Below, piece after piece: positions 35,540-43,615 of a DNA stretch of 64,000 nucleotides (the stretch's first letter is position 1; each line of letters opens with the position of its first letter). The stretch comes from an uncultured Acidimicrobiales bacterium (GTDB lineage: Bacteria > Actinomycetota > Acidimicrobiia > Acidimicrobiales > Bin134). A program made the translations under genes and the position numbers. Location of the stretch: contig OX638344.1 of assembly GCA_951813555.1 (NCBI GenBank), positions 558,001-622,000 of the forward strand. Direction: 5' to 3'. Below the pieces are notes generated by a model. The model saw only the letters and a program-made list of their open reading frames with translations. It was not told the origin of the DNA and did not search any database.

Positions 35540-38269
35540 TCAGCCGGTGTTGCGAAGGCCGGCGGCAACCCCGTTTATTGTCAGCAAAAGGGCCCGCTGG
35601 ATACGACGATTGTCGTCCTGCGAGCCGTAGGTAGCCCGCGACCGGGCCAACAGCTCTACTTGCAACACGTTTATGGGGTCGAGATAGGCGTCACGAACCG
35701 CCAAGGTCCGCTTGAGCACTGGAAGATCGCCGAGCAGATCGCCGCCGGCCAGCTTGGCGATGTGGGCGACGGCAAGATCGTGCTCTTCGACGATTGTCTC
35801 GAAAAAGTGATGGAGTTCGCGGGTGACGAGGCGATTGACATAGTGCCGGGCAATGGCCAGATCGGTCTTGACCAGGGTCATCTCTACATTGGAGATGAAC
35901 GTGCGGAAGAACTGCCAGTCTTCGTACATCGCCTGGAGCTGTTCCTCGCAGCCGGCCTGGTGGGCGGCCTCAAGGGCGGTGCCCACCCCGAACCAGCCGG
36001 GGATGATCTGGCGCGACTGGGTCCACCCAAACACCCAGGGAATGGCCCGCAGGTCGTCGATGCCGGCGTCCGATCCCGAACGGCGAGCGGGGCGCGACCC
36101 AATGTTCATGTCGGCTAGCTCCTCCACCGGGGTGGAGGTCTGGAAATACTCCACGAATCCGGGGGTGTCGAGCAGGCCGCGGTATGCCTCATAGGCCCGA
36201 GCCGACATGAGCTCCATGACGTGGTTCCAGGCGTCGATGCCGCCTTGGCCGTGACGGGGGCTTTGGTGGGCGAGCGTGGCCTCCAGCACCGCTGACAGGG
36301 CCAATTCGAGGTTGCGCTGGGCCAGGCCGGGAAGGCCGTACTTGTCGGCGATCACCTCTCCCTGCTCGGTGATCTTGAGCCCCCCGGCCACCACCCCTGC
36401 GGGCTGCGACAAGATGGCCGCATTAGTAGGACCGCCGCCCCGACCCACCGTGCCGCCCCGACCGTGGAACACCACCACCTTGATCCCGGCTTCCGCAGAG
36501 ACTTCGGCGATCTTGCGCAGCGCCTTGTGAATTTCCCACTGGGAGGTGGTGATGCCGCCGTCTTTGTTGGAGTCGGAGTATCCAACCATCACCTCTTGCA
36601 CATCGCCCCTGATCTTCAACAGCCGCCGATAGGCGGGCACGGCGATCAGCTCTCGGAGCATGGTGCCAACACCCCGAAGGTCGTCGATGGTCTCGAACAG
36701 CGGTACAAATCCGAGGCGGGAGATGCCCCCGGGGATGTCCACCAGTCCAACCTCGCGAGCCAACACCGCAGGGGCCAGCACATCGTCGACGCCCTGGGTC
36801 ATCGAGACGATGTAGCTCTCGATCACGCCGTCACCGTGCTGGTCGAGGGCTTGGCGTAACGCAGCGAAGAGGGCCAGCGAGCCTTGCGCTTTTGACCCAG
36901 CGGGAGGAGCCAGCGGGCGACGGCTTTCGAGCTCGGCGGCCAACAGCGCAGCACGTTCCGCGCGAGTCATAGAGGGGTAGTCGGTGCCCAGCTCGCCGAA
37001 AAGCTCGCCGAGCGTCTGGTGGTGGGCGGCGGCATTCTCGCGGATGTCGAGAATGGCAAGGTGGAATCCGATCATGGCCAGGATTCGCCGGATGCGAGCC
37101 AACCGGCCGCGGGCCAGCAGCGATCCGCCGTTGGCCTCGAGCGACCGGCCCATGGCGACCAAATCGGCTTCCATATCAGCCGGCGACCTATAGGCCCTCA
37201 GGCCGGGCGGCTGGTCCATTGCCTCCAACAGTCGTTGGTGTATCACCGAGCAGCGCTGCCGATAGGGCTCGCCCGCGCTCAGCTTGTTGAACCGGGACAC
37301 AACGTCGGGAAAGCCGTCGCGATCGGCCTCGAGTTGGGCCGACAACTCCTCGGAGATGCCGGCAACTGCGGTGCTCACCGACAGCTCTGACGACAACTCC
37401 TCGACCTCAACCAACAACAGCCGCAGCGCCCGCGCTCGCTGAAAAGCCAGCACCTCAAGTGTGGTCTCGGGAGTCACGTTGGGGTTGCCGTCGCGATCGC
37501 CCCCTACCCATGAACCAAACCGCACCGGCACTTGGGGTCCTTCCAACGAGCCACCGATGGATCTCAACACCGCATCGACATCGTCGAACAGCTCAGGCAC
37601 GCCATCGGCGGCGATCTCGGTAAGGAAGTAGAGGATGGTACGAGCCTCGTCCACGGGATCGGGCCGCTCGCGGCGAAGCTCGTCGGTCTGCCAGATGGCG
37701 TCGATGAGCTCGTCGACGCGGCGGTCAATGCGGCCCTGGTCGGCCGAACCGCTGCCGCTCTCGCCCCGACGCTCGATCAGCACCGCGATCTCGGTGAGCT
37801 TGTCGAGGATCGACCGGCGGGAGGCTTCGGTGGGATGGGCAGTGAACACCGGTCGGAGATCGGCAGTTCTGGTCGCCGCCACGATCTCTTCTCGGTCGAT
37901 GCCCAACTTCAAGAGCTTGTCCACTGTTTCGGCAAAGCGGTGGCTTTCCGCAAGGCCGGCAGCCTTCAAGTCCTCCACCCGATGGACCTGCTCGACAGTG
38001 TTGGCCAAGTGGAAATAGACCGTGAATGCCCGCACCAGGTGGATGGCCTCGACTACATCGACGTCGTCGAGGAGCTCGGCCAAAGCCGCACCCGACTCCT
38101 CGTCGCGCCGCAGGCCCCTAGCCATGGCCCGCACCTGCTCGACGCGCTCCAACAACTCGGGACCGTGTTGGCGCACCAGGGCATCGCCCAGCTGGGCGCC
38201 CAGCCGCCGAATGTCGTTGCGAAGCGCGGAATCGATTTCGTCGAGACGGTCAGCCGAGGCCATGAGCAT
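35540..38269 (-). CDS. ppc: Phosphoenolpyruvate carboxylase
   Basis: 909 residues, standard length. The catalytic histidine is in FTAHPTEASRR (H145). The GYSDSNKDGG lysine block, the FHGRGGTVGRGGGP loop and the C-terminal GLRNTG tail are all present. It carboxylates PEP to oxaloacetate, refilling the TCA cycle. Starts at ATG 38269 or 38263. A possible short upstream ORF at 38250-38405 overlaps its start by 20 bases and may provide the promoter and translational coupling. Confidence 0.98.
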   Translation of the reverse strand: MLMASADRLDEIDSALRNDIRRLGAQLGDALVRQHGPELLERVEQVRAMARGLRRDEESGAALAELLDDVDVVEAIHLVRAFTVYFHLANTVEQVHRVEDLKAAGLAESHRFAETVDKLLKLGIDREEIVAATRTADLRPVFTAHPTEASRRSILDKLTEIAVLIERRGESGSGSADQGRIDRRVDELIDAIWQTDELRRERPDPVDEARTILYFLTEIAADGVPELFDDVDAVLRSIGGSLEGPQVPVRFGSWVGGDRDGNPNVTPETTLEVLAFQRARALRLLLVEVEELSSELSVSTAVAGISEELSAQLEADRDGFPDVVSRFNKLSAGEPYRQRCSVIHQRLLEAMDQPPGLRAYRSPADMEADLVAMGRSLEANGGSLLARGRLARIRRILAMIGFHLAILDIRENAAAHHQTLGELFGELGTDYPSMTRAERAALLAAELESRRPLAPPAGSKAQGSLALFAALRQALDQHGDGVIESYIVSMTQGVDDVLAPAVLAREVGLVDIPGGISRLGFVPLFETIDDLRGVGTMLRELIAVPAYRRLLKIRGDVQEVMVGYSDSNKDGGITTSQWEIHKALRKIAEVSAEAGIKVVVFHGRGGTVGRGGGPTNAAILSQPAGVVAGGLKITEQGEVIADKYGLPGLAQRNLELALSAVLEATLAHQSPRHGQGGIDAWNHVMELMSARAYEAYRGLLDTPGFVEYFQTSTPVEELADMNIGSRPARRSGSDAGIDDLRAIPWVFGWTQSRQIIPGWFGVGTALEAAHQAGCEEQLQAMYEDWQFFRTFISNVEMTLVKTDLAIARHYVNRLVTRELHHFFETIVEEHDLAVAHIAKLAGGDLLGDLPVLKRTLAVRDAYLDPINVLQVELLARSRATYGSQDDNRRIQRALLLTINGVAAGLRNTG

Positions 38270-38405
38270 CGCGGCGGAACATATCAGCTTGGGCCATCAA
38301 TCCCAACAACTCTAAACGATCTGCCTCCGAATAATCGGGAAATCCAAAACCCTCAATAGCATCGGAGTTTGAGCCACTGCCTTCGGCAAGATCCATAAAC
38401 TCCAT
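38250..38405 (-). CDS. Possible leaderless 51-residue ORF upstream of ppc
   Basis: An ATG at 38405 opens a 51-codon frame ending at a TGA at 38250, inside the start of ppc. The product is acidic and begins MEFMDLAEGSGSNSD; a helical C-terminal part (DRLELLGLMAQADMFRRD) follows. No homologue is recognised. A perfect TATAAT (38418-38413) ends exactly seven bases before the ATG, so a transcript could start on the A of the start codon. Codon usage has lower GC at third positions than neighbouring genes. It may be a real microprotein, a leader peptide for ppc, or chance. Confidence 0.4.
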   Translation of the reverse strand: MEFMDLAEGSGSNSDAIEGFGFPDYSEADRLELLGLMAQADMFRRDAHGLG

Positions 38406-38628
38406 GCATGCAATTATACTGGTGTCAGTGACAATACCCGCCCTGATTTACGTAATAGCTTTCGAAAATACTGAAGATATATTCGGAAAGCAACAGCGCT
38501 CATATAGAAGAAGCTAAGCATAAAGACGTGCCTCTATATCGCGAACTTGGCACGGCTACTCCACCCCTTTCGTGGGCAAGCTCGCCCACCTGTACCCTGG
38601 CAGACGGCGGGGAGCGAAGGAGCAAGAG
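38406..38628. other. Intergenic stretch between the ppc unit and the MBL pseudogene
   Basis: About 220 bases with markedly more A+T than the surroundings, especially 38411-38520. Beyond the -10 hexamer at 38413-38418 and the ribosome site of the pseudogene (GAAGGAG near 38616-38622), I see no gene, repeat or RNA structure. Confidence 0.4.
38413..38418 (-). promoter_or_regulatory. Perfect -10 hexamer for the ppc region
   Basis: TATAAT on the minus strand, in an AT-rich pocket of an otherwise GC-rich window, seven bases ahead of the ATG at 38405. No good -35 hexamer is present at 16-18 bases. It is the most likely promoter for the small ORF and ppc. Confidence 0.45.
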
Positions 38629-39015
38629 ATGGAAATCGTGTTGACGGGGACGGGATCGCCGTTGCCCGATGCCAATCGAGCGGGTCCTTCCACCCTCCTC
38701 AAGGCGGGCGACACCCTTCCTTGCCAGGGCGTGGACGCGTTGGCTGCCGGCACTGATGCCTACGTCCAGACGGTGGTCCGCCGGGATCTGGTAGAGCAGA
38801 TCGCCAACGACATGATGCAAGACATCCTCGACTACCACTCCGACGTGGTGGAGGCGGCCCAGACCGCGGCCCGAGTCGGCACCAAGCGCCTGGTGTTAAC
38901 CCACATGGTGCCCGCCCCCACCCCCGAGCAGTATCCGGAATGGATCACACTGGCCACCCAGCACTACGAGGGCGAGATCATCATCGGAGACGACCTCACA
39001 ACCGTTGCCGTCTAG
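38629..39015 (+). pseudogene. Metallo-beta-lactamase-fold (RNase Z-like) gene with the catalytic middle deleted
   Basis: The frame codes for 128 residues and keeps a good ribosome site (GAAGGAG). The first part (MEIVLTGTGSPLPDANRAGPSTL) is the normal N-terminus of RNase Z-like MBL proteins. The rest, from DTLPCQGVDALAAGTDAYVQ through LVLTHMVP to HYEGEIIIGDD, matches their C-terminal half. The section that should carry the metal-binding H-x-H-x-D-H motif is missing without breaking the reading frame. The product cannot bind metal as usual and is probably inactive. Its 3' end shares a 34-base exact match with a fragment at 43545-43578. Confidence 0.75.
38962..38995 (+). repeat. 34-base direct repeat, copy 1 (in MBL pseudogene 3' end)
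   Basis: Identical to 43545-43578 in the same orientation. It encodes the HYEGEIIIGDD segment near the C-terminus of the MBL-like frame. The two copies flank the sulfatase, SRPBCC fragment and restriction-modification genes. Confidence 0.9.
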
Positions 39016-39030
39016 CCGCCCTCGGTAAGA

Positions 39031-41322
39031 ATGGCACCCATGACTGGCTCAATTTCCATGCGCCCGTTTCCCGGCGCAATTGGCAAGACCCTGACCGATT
39101 CCGAGCCGTTCTTCGAGGAGCGGCCCCATCCCGGCGAGAATGCTCCCAATGTCGTTGTCGTGCTCTTGGACGACACCGGATTCGCCCAGCTCGGCTGCTA
39201 CGGGTCTGATATCGACACTCCGAATGTGGACGGGCTGGCAGCCAACGGCTTGCAGTTCACAAATTTCCACGTCACGCCGGTGTGCTCGCCTACTCGGGCG
39301 TCGCTGCTCACCGGCCGGTCCCAGCACGCCGTGGGCATGCGCTCGGTGTCCAACCATCTCACTGGGTTCCCCCACCAGCTGGGATACATCTCCAGACACG
39401 CAGCCACGGTCGCTGAGATACTGCGTGCCGAGGGCTATGCCACGTTTTGCGCGGGGAAATGGCACCTCGCCCCAACCCGAGACAGCTCGGCTGCCGGCCC
39501 GTTCGACCAGTGGCCGCTAGGGCGGGGATTCGACCGGTACTACGGCTTCCTCGAGGGAGAGACCGACCAGTTCCATCCCGAGCTGGTAGTCGACAACCAC
39601 CACATCGACCCCCCGGCCAAGCCCGAGGACGGCTACCACCTCAGCAAAGATCTGGTCGACCAGCTGCTGCTCATGATCCGCGACAGCGTGGGAGTGCGCC
39701 CCGACCGCCCCTTCTTCGCCTACCTGCCCTTCGGCGCCACCCACGCACCCCATCAGGCGCCAGCGGCCTACATCGAGAAGTACCGGGGCCGCTACAACGA
39801 GGGCTGGGACGTGGTGCGCCAGCGCTGGTACGAGCGGCAGCTGGAACTGGGGGTGATCCCCGAGGGAACCGAGCTCGCCCCCCGAAACGACGGCGTCGAG
39901 CCGTGGGACACGCTGCCTGAGAACCAAAAACTGCTGGCCTGCCGGCTCCAAGAGGCCTTTGCCGCGTTCTTGGACCACACCGATGACCAAATCGGCCGCC
40001 TGGTGGACGGGCTCCGGGATCTAGACCGGCTCGACAACACCATCTTGATGGTCTTGGCCGACAACGGCGCCTCCCAAGAGGGCGGACCTTACGGGGTGAT
40101 GCACGAGATGAAGTTCTTCAACGGCATTTTCGAGACCCCCGACGAGGCCGTAAAGCGCATCGACCAAATCGGCGGTCCCCACAGCCACACCAACTACCCG
40201 TGGGGGTGGGCTCAGTGTGGGAACAGCCCCTTCAAGTGGTACAAGCAGAACACCCACGAGGGCGGCGTCCACGTCCCGATGGTTGTCCACTGGCCCAACG
40301 GGATAACTGTCGGTCAACGCGGCGCCAAACGGACCCAGTTCGTGAACGTCTCAGATCTGGCGCCGACGCTCTACGAGCTGCTGGGGGTCTCCCCTCCCGA
40401 GACCTTCAACGGCTACGAGCAGCTCCCCATCACCGGGCACTCATTCGCCGCGGTGCTGGACGACGACGCCGCCCCCGCGGCCAACACACGCCAATATTTC
40501 GAGATGTTCGGTTCCCGGGCCCTGGTTGCCGGCCAGGGCGGCACGTGGTGGAAGGCCGTGACCCGTCACATTCAAGGAGACAACTTCGACGACGACCGCT
40601 GGGAGCTCTACAACCTGTCGGCCGACTATTCGGAGTGCCGCGACCTGGCCGCAGAGCGTCCGGAGAAGCTCGAAGAGCTCATTGGCCTGTGGTGGGAGGA
40701 GGCCGACCGTCACGGCGTGCCTCCGCTCGACGACCGCCTCCTCGAGCTCTTCGCCTTCCGGGAGGACGACCATTCGCCCCACCCCACTAGCCGCAGATAC
40801 GTCTATCGCCCCCCCATGACGCCGATCCCTTCGGCTGCCTCGCCGGGGCCCAGGGGAAGGGCGTGGGACTTGTCTGCCCGGGTGACCCGGCAACAGGGTG
40901 ACGAAGGAGTCATCTGGGCCACCGGCAGCGCCAGCGCCGGGGTAGCGATCTTCGTGCAGAAAGAGCGCTTGGTGGTGGACTACAACGCCTTCGACGACCA
41001 CACCATCGTTGAGTCGGACCGACCGGTTCCCGAGGGTGACAGCACACTCGAGGTGAGCTTCCGTCGCACCGGTCGCGACACGGGAACGCTGGCGATGGCC
41101 ATCAACGGACAGCGCTGCGGAAACGCTGATCTGCCGTTCATGATGCGCTCTATATCCTCGCTAGGTGCCAGCATCGGATTCGATAATGGCTCACCGGTGT
41201 CCGAGCGGTACGACGGCCCATTCGCCTTTTCTGGGACACTGCACCAGGTGGAAATTGAACTCGGCCGTTCAACTGCCGAAGACACCGCCGCCACCGCCCG
41301 CACCGAGATGGCCCGCCAATAG
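39031..41322 (+). CDS. Sulfatase (arylsulfatase-type, formylglycine-dependent)
   Basis: 763 residues. The metal-binding LLDDTGFAQLGCYG is at about 45-57, the sulfatase signature CSPTRASLLTG has its formylglycine cysteine at about residue 85, and the GKWHL motif follows. LADNGASQEGGPYG provides the second metal region. A C-terminal beta-rich domain (about 610-750) follows the catalytic core. It would hydrolyse sulfate esters after cysteine-to-formylglycine maturation. No signal peptide is evident, so it appears cytoplasmic. Start at 39031 or the ATG at 39040. It starts 15 bases after the MBL pseudogene. Confidence 0.92.
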   Translation: MAPMTGSISMRPFPGAIGKTLTDSEPFFEERPHPGENAPNVVVVLLDDTGFAQLGCYGSDIDTPNVDGLAANGLQFTNFHVTPVCSPTRASLLTGRSQHAVGMRSVSNHLTGFPHQLGYISRHAATVAEILRAEGYATFCAGKWHLAPTRDSSAAGPFDQWPLGRGFDRYYGFLEGETDQFHPELVVDNHHIDPPAKPEDGYHLSKDLVDQLLLMIRDSVGVRPDRPFFAYLPFGATHAPHQAPAAYIEKYRGRYNEGWDVVRQRWYERQLELGVIPEGTELAPRNDGVEPWDTLPENQKLLACRLQEAFAAFLDHTDDQIGRLVDGLRDLDRLDNTILMVLADNGASQEGGPYGVMHEMKFFNGIFETPDEAVKRIDQIGGPHSHTNYPWGWAQCGNSPFKWYKQNTHEGGVHVPMVVHWPNGITVGQRGAKRTQFVNVSDLAPTLYELLGVSPPETFNGYEQLPITGHSFAAVLDDDAAPAANTRQYFEMFGSRALVAGQGGTWWKAVTRHIQGDNFDDDRWELYNLSADYSECRDLAAERPEKLEELIGLWWEEADRHGVPPLDDRLLELFAFREDDHSPHPTSRRYVYRPPMTPIPSAASPGPRGRAWDLSARVTRQQGDEGVIWATGSASAGVAIFVQKERLVVDYNAFDDHTIVESDRPVPEGDSTLEVSFRRTGRDTGTLAMAINGQRCGNADLPFMMRSISSLGASIGFDNGSPVSERYDGPFAFSGTLHQVEIELGRSTAEDTAATARTEMARQ

Positions 41323-41340
41323 AAGGATCAATCCGAGTTC

Positions 41341-41478
41341 ATGGCCGAAGTCACCTGCATGAGTGATATCGCCGCCGATCCAGGGGCGGTTTGGGCCGTA
41401 CTGGCCGACGCCGCGGGAAACCGCTGGTGGATGCAGCTATGCCTGGTGGATGGACGCCCAGGCCCGCTCTGGGTTTAG
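41341..41478 (+). pseudogene. SRPBCC-family gene fragment, 5' end only
   Basis: An ATG at 41341 encodes 45 residues. The first thirty (MAEVTCMSDIAADPGAVWAV, then LADAAGN) look like the N-terminus of an SRPBCC/polyketide-cyclase-like protein, normally 130-150 residues. The frame then ends at a TAG, just before the restriction-modification genes. It looks truncated by the event that brought those genes in. Confidence 0.55.
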
Positions 41479-41520
41479 AGGCATAAGTGAGAGCGCAATT
41501 CTGCCCAAGGGGGAGGGTTG

Positions 41521-42321
41521 CTACTTGGCCTCGTGTTGCTTCAGAAAGCTGATCCAGGCGTCAACTGGGATACCGGCCAATGGTTCACCCAGAATCTCCT
41601 GGACCCAGTCATCCATGATGCCGGTACGAGCGATTCTTCCGAAGTTTCCCCCGCCATCTCTTGCAGGCTTGTCGGAAGTGTTGTCTCGGCCCATGCACGG
41701 AGAAGCGTGGGCGGGTGATTCAATGGTGGGATCTTGTTCGGTTTCGCGAATGTGGCGCCACCAGTGATTTCTGTAGTCAGCAACGTGCTTGGCCGACCAG
41801 CAAGCCGGGGTAGAAACACGAGGGACGCCGGAAAGCACATTTGATAGATGCCAGGGCACCACCACCAGAAGGTCCCAATCTGCGCAAGCACTCGGGGTAA
41901 CGCGGTAGCGAAAGCTGGGCTCGCGCTCTTTGGCCAACATGTACCAGCCCTTCAACTCGACCCCTAGGGCAGTCTTGTAGTCGCCAGAGCTGTTCCTGCT
42001 TCGGAACAGCACATCAGGAAATGTTTGCGCTTGACGATCAAAGCGGTACAGAGCCCATTCATCGTTTGGGTCCCAGACATCCCGCATGCGATTGAGTGTT
42101 TGCACCACCTGTACCTCGATGGTTGCTCCGAGCACGGTGTTCAGAGAAAACAGGTCGGTGGCAGCCAGCCCTTCTATGTTGGTGGTCGAATCGAAATAGC
42201 CGGGCAGCGCCAGCAAGGCGTCCTGAACGCGGTCACGCAGCTTCGTTCGAGGATCATCGGGGTCAAGACGCGGAGGCTCTGGGGCAGGCACTGCCCCTTG
42301 TTGCATCGACTGGTTGCTCAT
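41521..42321 (-). CDS. Putative type II restriction endonuclease (PD-(D/E)XK)
   Basis: 266 residues with the nuclease core: P102-D103 in FPDVLFRSR and E122-x-K124 in GVELKGWYML, about 18 residues apart, the usual PD...ExK spacing. It ends at a Trp-rich C-terminal part (WWRHIRE and DDWVQEI). It lies 16 bases downstream of, and on the same strand as, a DNA methyltransferase, the typical type II order that lets the methylase appear first. I cannot assign it to a known specificity group. Function is inferred from the motif plus the partner; the recognition site is unknown. Confidence 0.78.
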   Translation of the reverse strand: MSNQSMQQGAVPAPEPPRLDPDDPRTKLRDRVQDALLALPGYFDSTTNIEGLAATDLFSLNTVLGATIEVQVVQTLNRMRDVWDPNDEWALYRFDRQAQTFPDVLFRSRNSSGDYKTALGVELKGWYMLAKEREPSFRYRVTPSACADWDLLVVVPWHLSNVLSGVPRVSTPACWSAKHVADYRNHWWRHIRETEQDPTIESPAHASPCMGRDNTSDKPARDGGGNFGRIARTGIMDDWVQEILGEPLAGIPVDAWISFLKQHEAK

Positions 42322-42337
42322 GGGGCTTGGAGCCTAG

Positions 42338-43360
42338 TCAGGATGCAGCAGATTCGATGCGCTCAATGGCCAAGTCGGCAAAGTGATCTACCCTCTCCGC
42401 CGCATAGCCGATTCGCCCAGCCTCGACCGCGGCCACAACCGCGCTGCACAGTCCGCCAAAGGGTTCCCAAACAACATCGCCCGGCTCAGTAGCAGCCTTG
42501 ATGATTCGGCGCATGAACTCCAGCGGCTTCTGGTTGAGGTGGACAGCAGCGTTGCGGCCCGGCTTGTACACGCGCGGCGCCGAGCGAACCCCGTTGCCCT
42601 TGTAGCGCTCTCGACCATTCAGCGGCGGTGCCGACCACACGTTGGTGAGGCCATGGGTGTGATTCCACTGGTCTCGCATCCCAGCCCACTCTCCCGCCGT
42701 GATCGGGGAGACACCGTCTAGGGAGTAGTAGGGAGCGCCAGCAGGAAAACCATGCTGATTGGCGTAGCTCACCAGTCGTTCCATCATTTCGGGCGGCGGG
42801 AAATACCAGAGCCAGTCTTGCGTGAGGTATTTGCGCGTAGCGGCGTTTACCACTCCACACGCCTCATTTGCCCGGTACAGGGGCAGCCCCGCTCGCTGCC
42901 ACTCATACCGCAGCCACTTCCGAGCTGTCATCACTCCGTCTGGCGTCGGGAATTCCAAGCGACGTCGATAGAACACGCAAACCTCGGATACCACCGGAAA
43001 GCGACGGATGGTGTCCCCGTTGACGTTGCCTGCGATGTGCCCAATGCCCTTGTCCCACACGATCGCTTGAACATAGTCCCAGCCGAATTCGGCCAAGACC
43101 GGATGAACCGTGGCCCAGCCGATCTCGGTATTCCAAAACCACAGTGTCGACGACGGCTGTGAGTGCTTGGACCATGCCTCTACATGGGGGGCATACCATT
43201 CGGCCAGGTCTTCTGGCGTCCTCGGGTCGCCGGGAAATCCGCCCACCCCATAGGCGCCATCCGAAATGATGACCGAAGGGGAAGGCCACACGGCGTAAGC
43301 ATCGAGCGCGTCTCCCCTGTACACCGACCAAACTCGGCCGTCATCACTTGCAGCAGACAC
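42338..43360 (-). CDS. DNA methyltransferase (N4-cytosine/N6-adenine, beta-class order)
   Basis: 340 residues. Motif IV comes first (SDGAYG at 33-38) and the SAM-binding motif I last (WEPFGG from about residue 298), preceded by NQKPLEFMRRII; this order is the beta class. The catalytic loop reads SDGAYG in place of the usual (S/N/D)PP(Y/F/W), a rare variant. The GTG at 43360 is chosen because AAGGAGG lies four bases upstream; the open frame upstream has no homology. It should protect the host from the endonuclease encoded next to it. Confidence 0.88.
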   Translation of the reverse strand: MSAASDDGRVWSVYRGDALDAYAVWPSPSVIISDGAYGVGGFPGDPRTPEDLAEWYAPHVEAWSKHSQPSSTLWFWNTEIGWATVHPVLAEFGWDYVQAIVWDKGIGHIAGNVNGDTIRRFPVVSEVCVFYRRRLEFPTPDGVMTARKWLRYEWQRAGLPLYRANEACGVVNAATRKYLTQDWLWYFPPPEMMERLVSYANQHGFPAGAPYYSLDGVSPITAGEWAGMRDQWNHTHGLTNVWSAPPLNGRERYKGNGVRSAPRVYKPGRNAAVHLNQKPLEFMRRIIKAATEPGDVVWEPFGGLCSAVVAAVEAGRIGYAAERVDHFADLAIERIESAAS

Positions 43361-43529
43361 AAGCCCTCCTTCGCAGACGCCGAATGGCAGCCTGCGATTG
43401 GCCTCCCCAGGGAATGTTCCCATGCCGCACCTCGCCCGGTGGTGGATACTTGGACAGCTTGGTACGGAGCCGCGACCTGCGACGACCCTACTTCGACCCA
43501 GTGACAGATTCACCTGTCGCCAGGTTCGG

Positions 43530-43598
43530 CTAGCCGCCGCCGAACACTACGAGGGCGAGATCATCATCGGAGACGACCCGACGACCATCACCATCTGA
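43530..43598 (+). pseudogene. 3' tail of a second metallo-beta-lactamase-like gene
   Basis: A short frame ending at a TGA at 43596-43598 encodes LAAAEHYEGEIIIGDD and a few more residues, matching the last 20 or so residues of the MBL-like pseudogene at 38629-39015. No start or catalytic region is present upstream; the sequence just before is the upstream region of the methyltransferase. It is a relic, and marks the right edge of the disturbed region. Confidence 0.7.
43545..43578 (+). repeat. 34-base direct repeat, copy 2 (MBL relic)
   Basis: Exact match, same orientation, to 38962-38995. Flanking bases diverge on both sides (the following codons read DPTTITI versus DLTTVAV), so this looks like paralogous coding sequence and not a target-site duplication. 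Confidence 0.9.
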
Positions 43599-43615
43599 CC
43601 GCCCAGCCTTTGCGG

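Noticed and set aside
38962..43578. The 34-base repeats as target-site duplications or transposon ends
   Set aside because: They are in-frame coding sequence for the same C-terminal segment, flanked by diverged homologous codons, with no transposase or inverted ends between them.
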